Shown here in pieces: positions 25,255-33,677 of a stretch of 41,258 bases of DNA. The stretch is taken from assembly GCA_000308255.3 (NCBI GenBank), contig HG326664.1, forward strand, positions 339,913-381,170, written 5' to 3'. Each line of letters opens with the position of its first letter. The first letter of the stretch is position 1. The notes under the pieces were generated by a model that was given only the letters and a program-made list of their open reading frames with translations, made no database searches and was not told the origin of the DNA. A program made the position numbers and the translations under genes. This DNA is from Anaerococcus pacaensis 9403502. GTDB taxonomy: Bacteria; Bacillota; Clostridia; Tissierellales; Peptoniphilaceae.

Positions 25255-26443
25255 ATATTTCTTTATAGATGAATGTTTCTGCTGATAATTTATCCAAATA
25301 TTTACTAATTTTTGTTCGTCGCATGATTCCATTGTCCCTCTCATAAATCAAAGGATTGGCTATATTTTTCATACGCTCTGAAGCTGTAAATTCTTCCTTT
25401 AAGTTTTCTGGCATATTAGAAAGAGTTTCATCAAAGTCAAGATTATAATAAGCAAATGGCTTATCACCAATGATTTCATTTTGATTGCCAAATATCTTAT
25501 CTTCAATGGCGATTTTTGAAGTGTTTACCCCATTTTGAGTTGCATAATAATGGCAACGGCCTTGGCGGAGGTTGATTTCAAAGGCGTAAATTTTACCAGT
25601 ATCGCTATCGCGTTTAAAGTCGATATTAAATAGTCCATATACTCCAAGCTCTTCAACAATCGATCTACCATAATCTAGTATTTTTTCTTCGTCAGTATCG
25701 ATTTTTGCTACAAAATTGCCCACCCAATCTGGTCTCTTATCAAGCATGACATTCTTACAAGCTGACATTGAAATCGTGGTAGCCGATCTATAGCCATCGA
25801 TAGAATACTCTGTACCATCCCCACCCGCGATGAATTCTTGGACAATCATCCCATCTGTGTAGCCATTTGTAAATACATTTTCGAGGATTTTAATAGTTTC
25901 ACCTACTGATGTCGAATGATAGCCCTTTTGCCAACCGTCAAAGTCGAGTCTTTTATAAACCACATCATTGTCTGCTTTTATGAAGACATCTGCTGGATAG
26001 TCCAGATTCTTATAATTTTCTGGTGTCGCTATGATTGTATTTGGAGCAAGGCCCAGCTTTGCTATTTTTTCATAGAAATCTTTTTTTGTTGCGAGACTTG
26101 CTATCACTTCTTTGCCAGCATAAGGAAGGACTGGGTTAAAGTCTAGTTTATCAATATTGCCTAAGGCAAAACTTCTCATCACATCATCTGGGGCAAATAT
26201 TATAAATTCTTCATGGCTGTCTTTATATTTGTGATAAATCTCATTAAGGACTTCGGAAAATATATCTGGATCCTTGGAGAAATTTTTCTTTATATGAAAG
26301 TCTATTATTTTAGAATTGATGCATGGGCTTAAAATCATAGAAGATGCCCCCACCACATTTATCCCATAAGCCTCGTGGATTTCACGGGCAATCGAGTAAG
26401 TGTTTAGGTCCGAACCAAGTACTATTGGTAAAAATTTATTCAT
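25253..26443 (-). CDS. ATP-grasp ligase resembling D-aspartate ligase
   Basis: A 396-residue ATP-grasp enzyme. Its start (PIVLGSDLNTYSIAREIHEAYG), the GNFVAKIDTDEEK segment and the metal/ATP-binding end FEINLRQGRCHYY resemble enterococcal D-aspartate ligase (Aslfm). That enzyme adds D-Asp to the Lys side chain of the peptidoglycan precursor. From memory, Anaerococcus-type cocci have a Lys-D-Glu cross-bridge, so a D-Glu- or D-Asp-adding ligase is plausible here; this is inference. There is no signal peptide, as expected for a cytoplasmic precursor enzyme. AAGGAGG precedes the ATG. The gene is divergent from the OatA-like gene across a 138-base gap. Other carboxylate-amine ligase roles remain possible. 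Confidence 0.8.
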   Translation of the reverse strand: MNKFLPIVLGSDLNTYSIAREIHEAYGINVVGASSMILSPCINSKIIDFHIKKNFSKDPDIFSEVLNEIYHKYKDSHEEFIIFAPDDVMRSFALGNIDKLDFNPVLPYAGKEVIASLATKKDFYEKIAKLGLAPNTIIATPENYKNLDYPADVFIKADNDVVYKRLDFDGWQKGYHSTSVGETIKILENVFTNGYTDGMIVQEFIAGGDGTEYSIDGYRSATTISMSACKNVMLDKRPDWVGNFVAKIDTDEEKILDYGRSIVEELGVYGLFNIDFKRDSDTGKIYAFEINLRQGRCHYYATQNGVNTSKIAIEDKIFGNQNEIIGDKPFAYYNLDFDETLSNMPENLKEEFTASERMKNIANPLIYERDNGIMRRTKISKYLDKLSAETFIYKEI

Positions 26444-26468
26444 ATGGCCTCCTTAACAGTTATCTAAT

Positions 26469-26474
26469 ATTATA
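26469..26474 (-). promoter_or_regulatory. -10 element of the ATP-grasp gene
   Basis: TATAAT on the minus strand lies 25 bases before the ATG. Its -35 (TTTTCA) is weak. Confidence 0.45.
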
Positions 26475-26530
26475 TGCTAGTTCTGTATTTTTGAAAAGTA
26501 AGGTCAAGTCCTAGTCTATTATAATATTTA

Positions 26531-26559
26531 TCGAAATTTAACACCCACTTTGGTATAAT
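26531..26559 (+). promoter_or_regulatory. Promoter of the OatA-like operon
   Basis: TCGAAA (26531-26536), a 17-base spacer and an extended -10 TGGTATAAT (26551-26559) precede the gene by 22 bases. GGAGTGAG serves as ribosome site. Confidence 0.65.
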
Positions 26560-26581
26560 CAATACGTTAATGGAGTGAGTT

Positions 26582-28477
26582 ATGACAGAGAGACGAAAAT
26601 TAAAGAAGAATTATAAATTACTTACAGCGCTGAGGGCACTGGGCTTTGTGGGGGTAATGCTATTTCATAGGTTCTCCCACTTATTTCCAGGTGGCTATCT
26701 GGCTGTTATCATATTTTTAGTATTGTCAGGTTTTCTTACTATGAGAGGGGCTGATGGTAAATCTCAATCTGGTATGAAGAGCTTTATAAATAAGTTTATC
26801 AAACTAATGGGACCAGTTTATTTCATGATGGCAATGGTCATGGTCTTTAGCTTGTTTTTTGCCCGCGAGATCTTTGATGATAGTATCAAATCAGCCCTGC
26901 CGGTCGCCCTTAATTTTGAAAATATAGCTAGGATATTTTCAAATGCAGATTATTTTAACCGGCTAGGTAATTTCAATATCTTTAACCATATGTGGTATGT
27001 ATCCTTATACATGCAATTTATATTGATATTTGAAATCATAAATCATTTTACAAATAAATTATCAGATAATATCAAGATTGCTATATATGGGCTAATTACT
27101 ATTTTAAGTTTTCTAGTGATTTTTAGACTAGCCGATAGAGAAGCTGATATAAGTAGGATTTACTATGGGATAGATACTAGGATATCCGCATTCTCTTTGG
27201 GTGTAGTGCTTTATCTAATCGATAAGAAATTTACCGGTAGGTTTTTAAAAACCAAAGGCTTTTTAAGCCTCGTAGCATCCATTTCTTTAGTCCTAATCAT
27301 AATTCCATTTTTCACATTAAAAGGAAGTGAATATGGGTCTTATAAGTGGAGATTTATAATCTACACAATTATCGTTGGCCTACTCATAGTGAGCTTATAT
27401 AATCTTGAAGACAGGTATTTAGTAATTCCTAAAAATAGTTTTAGGATATCTACCTATCTGGGTGAAAGATCTTATCAGCTCTACCTCTGGCAATATGTAG
27501 TGCAAATACTCATAGTCTATTTCCTTAGAGATAGCAGTATATTTTTAACTATTGCTATCGAGTTTGGACTCTTATTAGTATTTGCAGAAATAAATTACCA
27601 GCTTTTTAGAAATAAAAATATCAACCTCTTTCTCATGGTAATTGCCGCTGTGGTTTTGGTAATCCTATCTATCACCGGCCTTATTATTGGTAATGCTAAG
27701 GAGAAGGAGATAGCCGAGCTTAGGTCTGAGATTACTGCCAATGAAGAGGATATTAAAAGGCGCAATGAAGAAGCTATGAATAAAGCGGCTAGCCAAACTA
27801 AGGCCCGTACAGCTAGTGAAAATGATATCTATGATAAGTACGATAAGGTAGACGGTGAGCCTGTAGAAACCGAAGATATTGAGATCATAACCGAGTCTGA
27901 AGAAGAGCCCGAAGAAATTATAGAAGAAGAATTACCATTTGTCGAAAAAGCCTACGATGACTTTGATTTTACCGATAATGAGTTAGCATATCTTACAAAT
28001 CTTTCTGTGACTGCTGTCGGTGATTCGGTGATTATCAATGCCGATTCCTATATAAGAAACTTCATCCCAAATTTCTACCTTGATGGTGAGGTAGGCCGAG
28101 ATATGGTTGATGGTCCAAATATCTTATCACAAGTGGCAAATAATGTGGGCCTAGGGGATATCATAGTAATCTCACTTGGTTCTAATGGATCTGCCAATGC
28201 CCCTGATATGGATGCTATTATGCATATAGCAAATGGCAGGGATGTGTACTTTGTAAATACTTCCCACACCCAGCCATATATGGATTTTGTGAATAGAAAT
28301 ATTAGAGAATACTGCGAAGGTCATGACAATGCCCATATGGTAGACTGGAGAGGGTATATAAAAGATAAGCCTGATTATCTAGCAGCCGATAGAACACATC
28401 CAAACATCCCAGGGTCTGATGCTTTTGCAAAGCTTATTATGAGAAAGATTTTAAATGTCAACAAAGTAGCGCCATAG
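26582..28477 (+). CDS. OatA-like peptidoglycan O-acetyltransferase
   Basis: A 631-residue two-part protein of the OatA type. The N-terminal membrane acyltransferase-3 domain (about 1-375) begins LTALRALGFVGVMLFHRF, with the conserved Arg and His, and spans about ten helices. It moves acetyl groups across the membrane. A charged linker rich in Glu (about 376-465) follows. The extracellular SGNH esterase-like domain has GDS with Ser482 and D603-x-x-H606 (DRTHP), plus VDGEVG-like spacing typical of OatA. By family it acetylates MurNAc and gives lysozyme resistance. The zinc-ribbon gene starts 8 bases later. Other O-acylated envelope polymers are possible targets. Confidence 0.88.
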   Translation: MTERRKLKKNYKLLTALRALGFVGVMLFHRFSHLFPGGYLAVIIFLVLSGFLTMRGADGKSQSGMKSFINKFIKLMGPVYFMMAMVMVFSLFFAREIFDDSIKSALPVALNFENIARIFSNADYFNRLGNFNIFNHMWYVSLYMQFILIFEIINHFTNKLSDNIKIAIYGLITILSFLVIFRLADREADISRIYYGIDTRISAFSLGVVLYLIDKKFTGRFLKTKGFLSLVASISLVLIIIPFFTLKGSEYGSYKWRFIIYTIIVGLLIVSLYNLEDRYLVIPKNSFRISTYLGERSYQLYLWQYVVQILIVYFLRDSSIFLTIAIEFGLLLVFAEINYQLFRNKNINLFLMVIAAVVLVILSITGLIIGNAKEKEIAELRSEITANEEDIKRRNEEAMNKAASQTKARTASENDIYDKYDKVDGEPVETEDIEIITESEEEPEEIIEEELPFVEKAYDDFDFTDNELAYLTNLSVTAVGDSVIINADSYIRNFIPNFYLDGEVGRDMVDGPNILSQVANNVGLGDIIVISLGSNGSANAPDMDAIMHIANGRDVYFVNTSHTQPYMDFVNRNIREYCEGHDNAHMVDWRGYIKDKPDYLAADRTHPNIPGSDAFAKLIMRKILNVNKVAP

Positions 28478-28485
28478 GAGGATAG

Positions 28486-28710
28486 ATGAAAAAAACAAAT
28501 AAATGTCCAAAATGTGGTTCCACTCAATTGATAGTTGTGCCAGGAAAAAATGCTCCGGCTGAATCTGGTAGATTTGTAATGACAGGACTTACAACTACGT
28601 CAGCAGTTTTATTTGATAGATATGTGTGCAGTGAATGCGGGTATTCTGAAGAATATTTTGATAAGGAAAATACTAAAAAGTTGATTAAAAAATTTGGAAT
28701 TAGTGATTAA
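28486..28710 (+). CDS. Small zinc-ribbon protein
   Basis: A 74-residue protein with two CxxC pairs, CPKCG (residues 6-10) and CSECG (about 47-51), that together form a zinc ribbon. No other domain or membrane segment is certain; the stretch between the pairs has a mildly hydrophobic VMTGLTTTSAVLF. AGGAGG precedes the ATG and the gene starts 8 bases after the OatA-like gene, so it shares its transcript. Similar short proteins of unknown role are common in Firmicutes. I cannot assign a function. Confidence 0.75.
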   Translation: MKKTNKCPKCGSTQLIVVPGKNAPAESGRFVMTGLTTTSAVLFDRYVCSECGYSEEYFDKENTKKLIKKFGISD

Positions 28711-28728
28711 TAGATTTAAAAATAGTCA

Positions 28729-28766
28729 AATCGACCCCGTTAGTTTTTACACTAGCGGGGTCGATT
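28729..28766. terminator. Bidirectional terminator between the zinc-ribbon gene and serS
   Basis: AATCGACCCCGTTAG and CTAGCGGGGTCGATT form a 15-bp stem with one wobble pair and an 8-base loop. A T-containing tract follows on both strands (CATTT on plus, TGACTATTTTT on minus). It lies between convergent genes. Confidence 0.85.
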
Positions 28767-28782
28767 CATTTGCAAAGGTACT

Positions 28783-30072
28783 CTATTTAGCTTTAGGTTC
28801 AAGTTTTTCCTTGCCACCCATATACATTTGTAGTGGTTCAGGAATTCTTATAGTGCCGTCAGCTTGTAGCATGTTTTCAAGGAATGCTATTAGCATTCTT
28901 GGAGGGGCTACTACTGTGTTGTTTAGTGTGTGGGCAAAATATGTGCCATCTTCTCCACGTAGTCTGATACCAAGGCGTCTTGCTTGAGCATCACCTAGGT
29001 TTGAACAGCTTCCTACTTCAAAGTATTTTTGTTGGCGTGGGCTCCATGCCTCTACGTCTACTGATTTTACTTTTAGGTCAGCTAGGTCTCCGGAGCAGCA
29101 TTCTAGAGTTCTTACTGGGATATCTAAGCTTCTAAAGAAGTCTACTGTATTTTGCCATAGCTCATTGTAGAATTCTGCTGAGTCTTCTGGTTTACAGATG
29201 ATTACCATTTCTTGTTTTTCGAATTGGTGGATACGGTATACCCCACGTTCTTCTATACCATGAGCCCCAACTTCTTTTCTAAAGCATGGAGAGTATGAAG
29301 TCATTCTTAGGGGCATGTCAGCTTCATCTGTGATGGTATTGATAAACTTACCTATCATAGAGTGTTCAGATGTACCGATAAGGTATAGGTCTTCACCCTC
29401 GATTTTATACATCATATTTTCCATTTCTTCAAAACTCATAACACCTGTTACAACTTCTGAACGGATCATAAATGGAGGGATGTAATAGGTATAGCCACGG
29501 TCAATCATGAAGTCGCGAGCATAGCTTAGTATAGCTGAATGAAGACGAGCTATGTCTCCTTTTAGGTAATAGAAGCCAGATCCAGATGTTTCACGAGCTG
29601 CATCTAGCTCTATTCCATCGAAACTTTCCATGATATCTATGTGGTATGGTACTTCGTAGTCTGGTACCACTGGTTCACCATATCTGTCATTTTCTACGTT
29701 TTCAGTGTCATCTTTACCTAGTGGAACAGATTCATCGATGATTTGAGGGATTTTTTGCATGCGGGTTTTGATAGCTTCAGCAAATTCACGAGTTTCATCT
29801 TCGATATGGGCAAGTCTGTCGTTTATTTCCCCTACTTTATTCTTTGTATCCTCTGCCTCATCTTTTTTGCCTTGACCCATTAGAGCTCCGATTTCTTTTG
29901 AAAGTTTATTTCTTTCTGCACGTAGGTTATCACCTTCAGTTTTAACTGCTCTAGCCTTTTCATCAAGCTCTAGTACTTCATCAACAAGGACTAGTTTTTC
30001 TTCTTGGAATTTCTTTTTAATATTCTCTTTTACTAGCTCAGGATTTTCTCTTACAAGTCTTATATCTAACAT
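28783..30072 (-). CDS. serS: Seryl-tRNA synthetase, archaeal-like motif type
   Basis: A 429-residue class II synthetase that charges tRNA-Ser. The N-terminal coiled-coil tRNA-binding arm (about 30-105) is present. Motif 2 reads FRKEVGAHGIEERGVYRIHQFEK and motif 3 includes NNTVVAPPRMLIAFLEN. The serine-site segment is GTSEHSM, where typical bacterial enzymes such as that of E. coli have TAEVPL. TSEH with SPCFRKE and EAW-P-Q matches archaeal-type SerRS better. AAGGAGAG precedes the ATG, and a T-box leader precedes the gene. It is the only serS in the window; whether another copy exists elsewhere is unknown. Confidence 0.95.
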   Translation of the reverse strand: MLDIRLVRENPELVKENIKKKFQEEKLVLVDEVLELDEKARAVKTEGDNLRAERNKLSKEIGALMGQGKKDEAEDTKNKVGEINDRLAHIEDETREFAEAIKTRMQKIPQIIDESVPLGKDDTENVENDRYGEPVVPDYEVPYHIDIMESFDGIELDAARETSGSGFYYLKGDIARLHSAILSYARDFMIDRGYTYYIPPFMIRSEVVTGVMSFEEMENMMYKIEGEDLYLIGTSEHSMIGKFINTITDEADMPLRMTSYSPCFRKEVGAHGIEERGVYRIHQFEKQEMVIICKPEDSAEFYNELWQNTVDFFRSLDIPVRTLECCSGDLADLKVKSVDVEAWSPRQQKYFEVGSCSNLGDAQARRLGIRLRGEDGTYFAHTLNNTVVAPPRMLIAFLENMLQADGTIRIPEPLQMYMGGKEKLEPKAK

Positions 30073-30088
30073 TTTTCTCTCCTTGGCA

Positions 30089-30282
30089 TAAAAATAGACC
30101 TCCTCCCTACATGGGACGAAGGTCTCGTGGTGCCACCCAATTTGTTTCTCGTTAATTTATCTAGCCATTGCTGGCATTTTCCTATGATAAGGTAGATTCA
30201 CAAAGCCTAGCCGAAGATTTGCAGCTCCCATCTTCTCTCTTTAGACATCAACTAAGTTACTAAGTCTTATCAGCCATTTATA
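30089..30282 (-). promoter_or_regulatory. T-box riboswitch of serS (UCU specifier)
   Basis: The minus-strand leader holds the T-box core GGGTGGCACC (about 30130-30139). It continues into a terminator hairpin (AGACCT...AGGTCT, 30096-30125) with a T run. Stem I is closed by GATAAG and CTTATC, and the specifier region GAATCTACC gives the Ser codon UCU at 30194-30196. The bulge sequence UGGC pairs with the GCCA end expected of tRNA-Ser (G73). Uncharged tRNA-Ser would favour antitermination and raise serS expression. Confidence 0.93.
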
Positions 30283-30287
30283 AGTAT

Positions 30288-30316
30288 AGTATACAATGTA
30301 TAGGAAAATTAATCAA
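30288..30316 (-). promoter_or_regulatory. Promoter of the serS leader
   Basis: TTGATT (30311-30316), a 17-base spacer and TATACT (30288-30293) on the minus strand place the transcript start just before stem I of the T-box. It lies in the space right after the DUF4349 gene. Confidence 0.75.
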
Positions 30317-30319
30317 CAT

Positions 30320-31231
30320 TTAGTCAAAATTTTCGCTATCTAAATCATCTTTAATTTTTATCTTCTTTTTTCTATTGCGATTTAATAGATAAATTACTAT
30401 CGCAGCTATTATTAAGAGTGGCCAGATGGTGATTAGGGCTATGATTACATCTTGGATAAAGTTTATAAAGATTTGTATAGAGTCTCTAAAGGCCTCGACA
30501 ATTCTAGAGCTAAAGGCTGGGCCTCTATTGGCGAGATCGTTGTAACTAAAGACCTCTGACATATAGACTTCATAGGTATCATAGGCTACTCTTTTGTCAA
30601 TATCGCGCTTACCAGCTTCGATTTGGTCAATCTCTGCTTGTACATCTAGAATGCGGGATTGGATTGCCATCACATCTTCGATATTGTCAGCCGTTTCAAC
30701 CAACTCATTTAATTTATCGAGCTCGGTCTTTTTGCTTTCTAGTCTGATATTTATATCGGTGTAGTTTTGCGTGAGGTCATTTATATAATTATTTGTAGAC
30801 TTTACCTCACCTACCTGGTCAAGCTCAGCCTTAAACTTTTCGCTCTTATCAACTGGCACCTTGATAGTGATACTATAGGTCCTACGTTCATGGTCAGAAT
30901 TGTATGGCTTATCTTTGCTTAAAGCAGAAGATTCGGTGTAGCCTTCATATTTGACAACTAAAGAATCTATAGCTTTAGAGTCGGTGTCAAAATCTACTGT
31001 GTCTATAGAATAGTAAAAGTATCTCTCGATTTTCCTATCTTCAGTTGCTGGAAGTCCGTAACTTGCCCCGTCATTTTCAGGCGCATCTGCTGCTTCATCA
31101 TAGGCTATTGTATCTTCTTTCATAGATGATGTTTCATATGGCGCATGGGAGTCTGGGATCATGCCTGATGCACAAGCTGAGATAGAAATACTAGTTAGCA
31201 TAATGAGTAGTGTGTTAAATAATCTTTTCAT
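30320..31231 (-). CDS. DUF4349 membrane lipoprotein
   Basis: A 303-residue DUF4349 protein. I place the start at the ATG at 31229-31231, with GAGGAG upstream; an ATG 33 bases earlier lacks a ribosome site. The N-terminus MKRLFNTLLIML ends in a lipobox (ISAC), and the C-terminus has a transmembrane helix (about 265-285) followed by a basic tail. The domain between contains YSITIKVPVDKSEKF and a coiled coil rich in Lys, Glu and Ile (about 150-215), as usual for the family. Lipid and helix anchors place the body outside the cell. Function unknown; in Firmicutes it is considered an envelope protein. Confidence 0.83.
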   Translation of the reverse strand: MKRLFNTLLIMLTSISISACASGMIPDSHAPYETSSMKEDTIAYDEAADAPENDGASYGLPATEDRKIERYFYYSIDTVDFDTDSKAIDSLVVKYEGYTESSALSKDKPYNSDHERRTYSITIKVPVDKSEKFKAELDQVGEVKSTNNYINDLTQNYTDINIRLESKKTELDKLNELVETADNIEDVMAIQSRILDVQAEIDQIEAGKRDIDKRVAYDTYEVYMSEVFSYNDLANRGPAFSSRIVEAFRDSIQIFINFIQDVIIALITIWPLLIIAAIVIYLLNRNRKKKIKIKDDLDSENFD

Positions 31232-31290
31232 AGGAATCTCCTCATATATTCTTAACTTTATCATATAAAAGTAAGTGTTAAATTTGGATA

Positions 31291-31313
31291 AAGAAAAAAA
31301 GGGCCTAGCCCTT
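31291..31313 (-). terminator. Terminator at the end of the replication cluster
   Basis: AAGGGC-TAG-GCCCTT makes a short 6-bp stem on the minus strand followed by seven T. It starts inside the nnrE stop codon. Confidence 0.8.
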
Positions 31314-31970
31314 ATTTATAACATATTCAATCGCCTTTTGTGGTATTCCAATATCTTCTACCACACATTTATCTCTAAAGCGGCTGCGGTCATAGACACC
31401 TTTTTTCATCAGCTGCATAGATACAATTAGGTCAGCATCCACCTCTTCACCCCAACTATCACCAGTAGTCGAATCAAGGCCAGATGGGATATCTATCGAG
31501 ATGATATATTTCATAGACCTATTTATCATGGCTATAACATAAGCATAGACCCCAGATATAGTCCTATCAAGTCCTGTACCAAATATGCCTTCTATAATGG
31601 TCGATACATTTTTGATACGCGCATCCATATCTTCTAGGTCAGCAATGGTATCTACTTCATAGATTTGATCAGTGAGCATAGATACTGCATCATAATTTAG
31701 CTTAAATTCCTCGCTAGCTTTCTCGATATCACCTACTATATATATATCGACTGCAAGGTCTAGGGCAAGTAAATTGCGAGCAACAGCCAAGCCATCGGCG
31801 CCATTGTTACCAATGCCAACTATGATGGCAAAACTTCTCCTTTGGGATAAGTTGATATTTTTTATCACAGCCAAGCTAGCCCTTTCTACCAGGCAAATGG
31901 ATGGGATTTTTAGCTCTTCTATGGCATATTTATCTATAGCTATCATCTGATCTTTGTCTACAACTAGCAT
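31305..31970 (-). CDS. nnrE: NAD(P)H-hydrate epimerase (YjeF N-terminal domain)
   Basis: A 221-residue YjeF_N protein. The family interconverts R and S forms of hydrated NAD(P)H so that a dehydratase can repair them. The N-terminus DKDQMIAIDKYAIEEL and the VERAS segment fit. The nucleotide-binding loop reads GIGNNGADG, where GxGNNGGDG is usual, so the second Gly is Ala. The Asp of IDIPSGLDSTTG is present. The C-terminal dehydratase domain (NnrD) often fused to it is absent, so that activity must lie elsewhere. It starts 2 bases after the dnaI stop and ends the cluster. Gene choice is firm; activity of the Ala variant is untested. Confidence 0.88.
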   Translation of the reverse strand: MLVVDKDQMIAIDKYAIEELKIPSICLVERASLAVIKNINLSQRRSFAIIVGIGNNGADGLAVARNLLALDLAVDIYIVGDIEKASEEFKLNYDAVSMLTDQIYEVDTIADLEDMDARIKNVSTIIEGIFGTGLDRTISGVYAYVIAMINRSMKYIISIDIPSGLDSTTGDSWGEEVDADLIVSMQLMKKGVYDRSRFRDKCVVEDIGIPQKAIEYVINKG

Positions 31971-31972
31971 CT

Positions 31973-32944
31973 CTAACCCCTATTTGTCTTTAGCCTTAAG
32001 TCCTCACCAATGATTTCATATATATTACTATTACCCACTATGCGAGAGAAAATACGTGGCCCATACATTTCTTCCAAGACATCCTCATCAAAGTTTGTAG
32101 AAAAAATAATCGGCTTATTTGAAATCATTCTGTTGTTAATAATATCAAACAAATGGGCAGAAGCATTTTTGTTTGTGATTTCACTACCTAGATCATCTAT
32201 GATTAACAAATCAGAATTCAATATATAATCATATTGGTCCTGATGCTTCTCTCTAGCTTCTTCAAATGCCCAATTATAGTCATTTAGAAATTTGAAAAGC
32301 TTTGAAGCTGTATAATAAAGCACTGAATAATTGCGGTCTAAGAGCTCTTTGGCCATGGAATTTAGTAGGTAAGTCTTGCCCCTGCCCACATCACCAAAGA
32401 TATAGATATTTTTAGACTCATTTTCGAAATTATCTATATATCTCTTTAAGGATCTTACAGTTTTTTTCATATTATTACGTGGGGTCAGATTCCCATAGCC
32501 TGGGTAAGGATTATCTGAAAATAAAGACAAGTCAAAGTTATCAAAATTCTCGTAGTTTAAGAGCTTGCTAATGTTTGATTGGTTGTAGTTTTCATCGATA
32601 ATTAGCTGCTTGCGGCAAACACAGACTTCTGTGCCCACAAAGCCTGTGTCCTTACAAAGCTCGTGGTGGTATTTGATGTCCATATAGTTTATCGGATAGC
32701 CATTTTCCCTCAACAGATTTTTCTTTTGATTTCTTAGATAACGAAGTTTTGCCTCAGCTTCTACTGTATCTGTTCCAGCTAGCCCCATTTGGACAATAGC
32801 AAAACCTAGTTCCTTGATATTGCGATCAAGGGATTTCATCTGTGGAATCTTGTGGTAGACTTCATCGATGCGGGCATCCTGGTTTCTTATATTATCTTTT
32901 CTTCTTTGCTCAAGTATTTCACTTGCTTTTTTACTAGGATTCAT
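31973..32944 (-). CDS. dnaI: DnaI/DnaC-type helicase loader
   Basis: A 323-residue AAA+ ATPase that loads the replicative helicase. Walker A is GDVGRGKT and Walker B is LLIIDDLG; sensor-like STNFDED follows. The N-terminal third carries a Cys cluster (CKDTGF...CVC) that recalls the zinc-binding helicase-interacting domain of Bacillus DnaI. The start has GAAGG upstream and overlaps dnaD by 11 bases. Its place beside dnaB and dnaD supports the loader role. The last codons lie 2 bases from nnrE. Confidence 0.92.
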   Translation of the reverse strand: MNPSKKASEILEQRRKDNIRNQDARIDEVYHKIPQMKSLDRNIKELGFAIVQMGLAGTDTVEAEAKLRYLRNQKKNLLRENGYPINYMDIKYHHELCKDTGFVGTEVCVCRKQLIIDENYNQSNISKLLNYENFDNFDLSLFSDNPYPGYGNLTPRNNMKKTVRSLKRYIDNFENESKNIYIFGDVGRGKTYLLNSMAKELLDRNYSVLYYTASKLFKFLNDYNWAFEEAREKHQDQYDYILNSDLLIIDDLGSEITNKNASAHLFDIINNRMISNKPIIFSTNFDEDVLEEMYGPRIFSRIVGNSNIYEIIGEDLRLKTNRG

Positions 32945-33677
32945 CGCTACCTTCTTCTAACATCCTCTTTATCCTATCTTCCCTGGCCTTTTGGGCAAAG
33001 GTCTTGCCATCATTATCAGAATTGATAGGCTTGTTGTTTTTTGTATAGGTCCTTGGGGAATTTCTCTTAACTAATTTTGAGCGTTCTTCTTTCACTTTTA
33101 AATCATTGATGCTAAAGATGTTTTGGTCTCGCCAGGTCTTTAAATAACCCATGACGTATTTGACATCCATATTGCCCCCTTCTTTGGCTTGCCTAAAGGC
33201 TTCTGTGACAAGCTCTGGGTCTTGGCCGTAGTCATCTAGGGTGTCGTGGATTCTGGTCATGTCTGCAGGTGTTAGAGCACGGTCTATAATCTCTTCTACA
33301 TTTTCAAACATAATAGCTTTAGCACCTGCTAAGTCAAGGTTTACTTCGTTGGTTGAAGGCTTACTATTATCCCCATAGACCATTTGGCGAAATGATACTA
33401 TTTCGATGTAGGTCTTACCTGATATATCCTTTTTCTCACGAAAGCCGCCCATGCCAATCCAATATTTGATAGCTTCATCGAAAGTCTCGTCTGTAAGTTT
33501 GAGTTTTTTCTGGATCTTTTCCTTGTCGATCTCTCCATTATTTACCAGGTCCTTGTAGGCTAAGAGATAAAACTTAAGGGCCTCACCATCTGCTTTTTCG
33601 ACATACATATCTAAAAACATATTTTCAAAAGCAGTAGTCCCCAAGTCAGCTTGCAAGTGTCCTAATTTAAAATCCAT
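32934..33677 (-). CDS. DnaD-domain replication protein
   Basis: A 247-residue DnaD-like primosome protein. Its C-terminal DnaB_2/DnaD domain has the signature YGQDPELVTEAFRQAK followed by YVMGYLKTW (about 155-195). The N-terminal half is a winged-helix-like part (LTDETFDEAIKYWIGMGGF). I prefer the ATG at 33675-33677 (MDFKLGHLQ), because AAAGGA lies eight bases before it; an ATG nine bases upstream has no spaced site. It overlaps the GNAT gene by 11 bases and dnaI by 11. By family it helps remodel origin or restart complexes with the helicase loader. Confidence 0.88.
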   Translation of the reverse strand: MDFKLGHLQADLGTTAFENMFLDMYVEKADGEALKFYLLAYKDLVNNGEIDKEKIQKKLKLTDETFDEAIKYWIGMGGFREKKDISGKTYIEIVSFRQMVYGDNSKPSTNEVNLDLAGAKAIMFENVEEIIDRALTPADMTRIHDTLDDYGQDPELVTEAFRQAKEGGNMDVKYVMGYLKTWRDQNIFSINDLKVKEERSKLVKRNSPRTYTKNNKPINSDNDGKTFAQKAREDRIKRMLEEGSDES

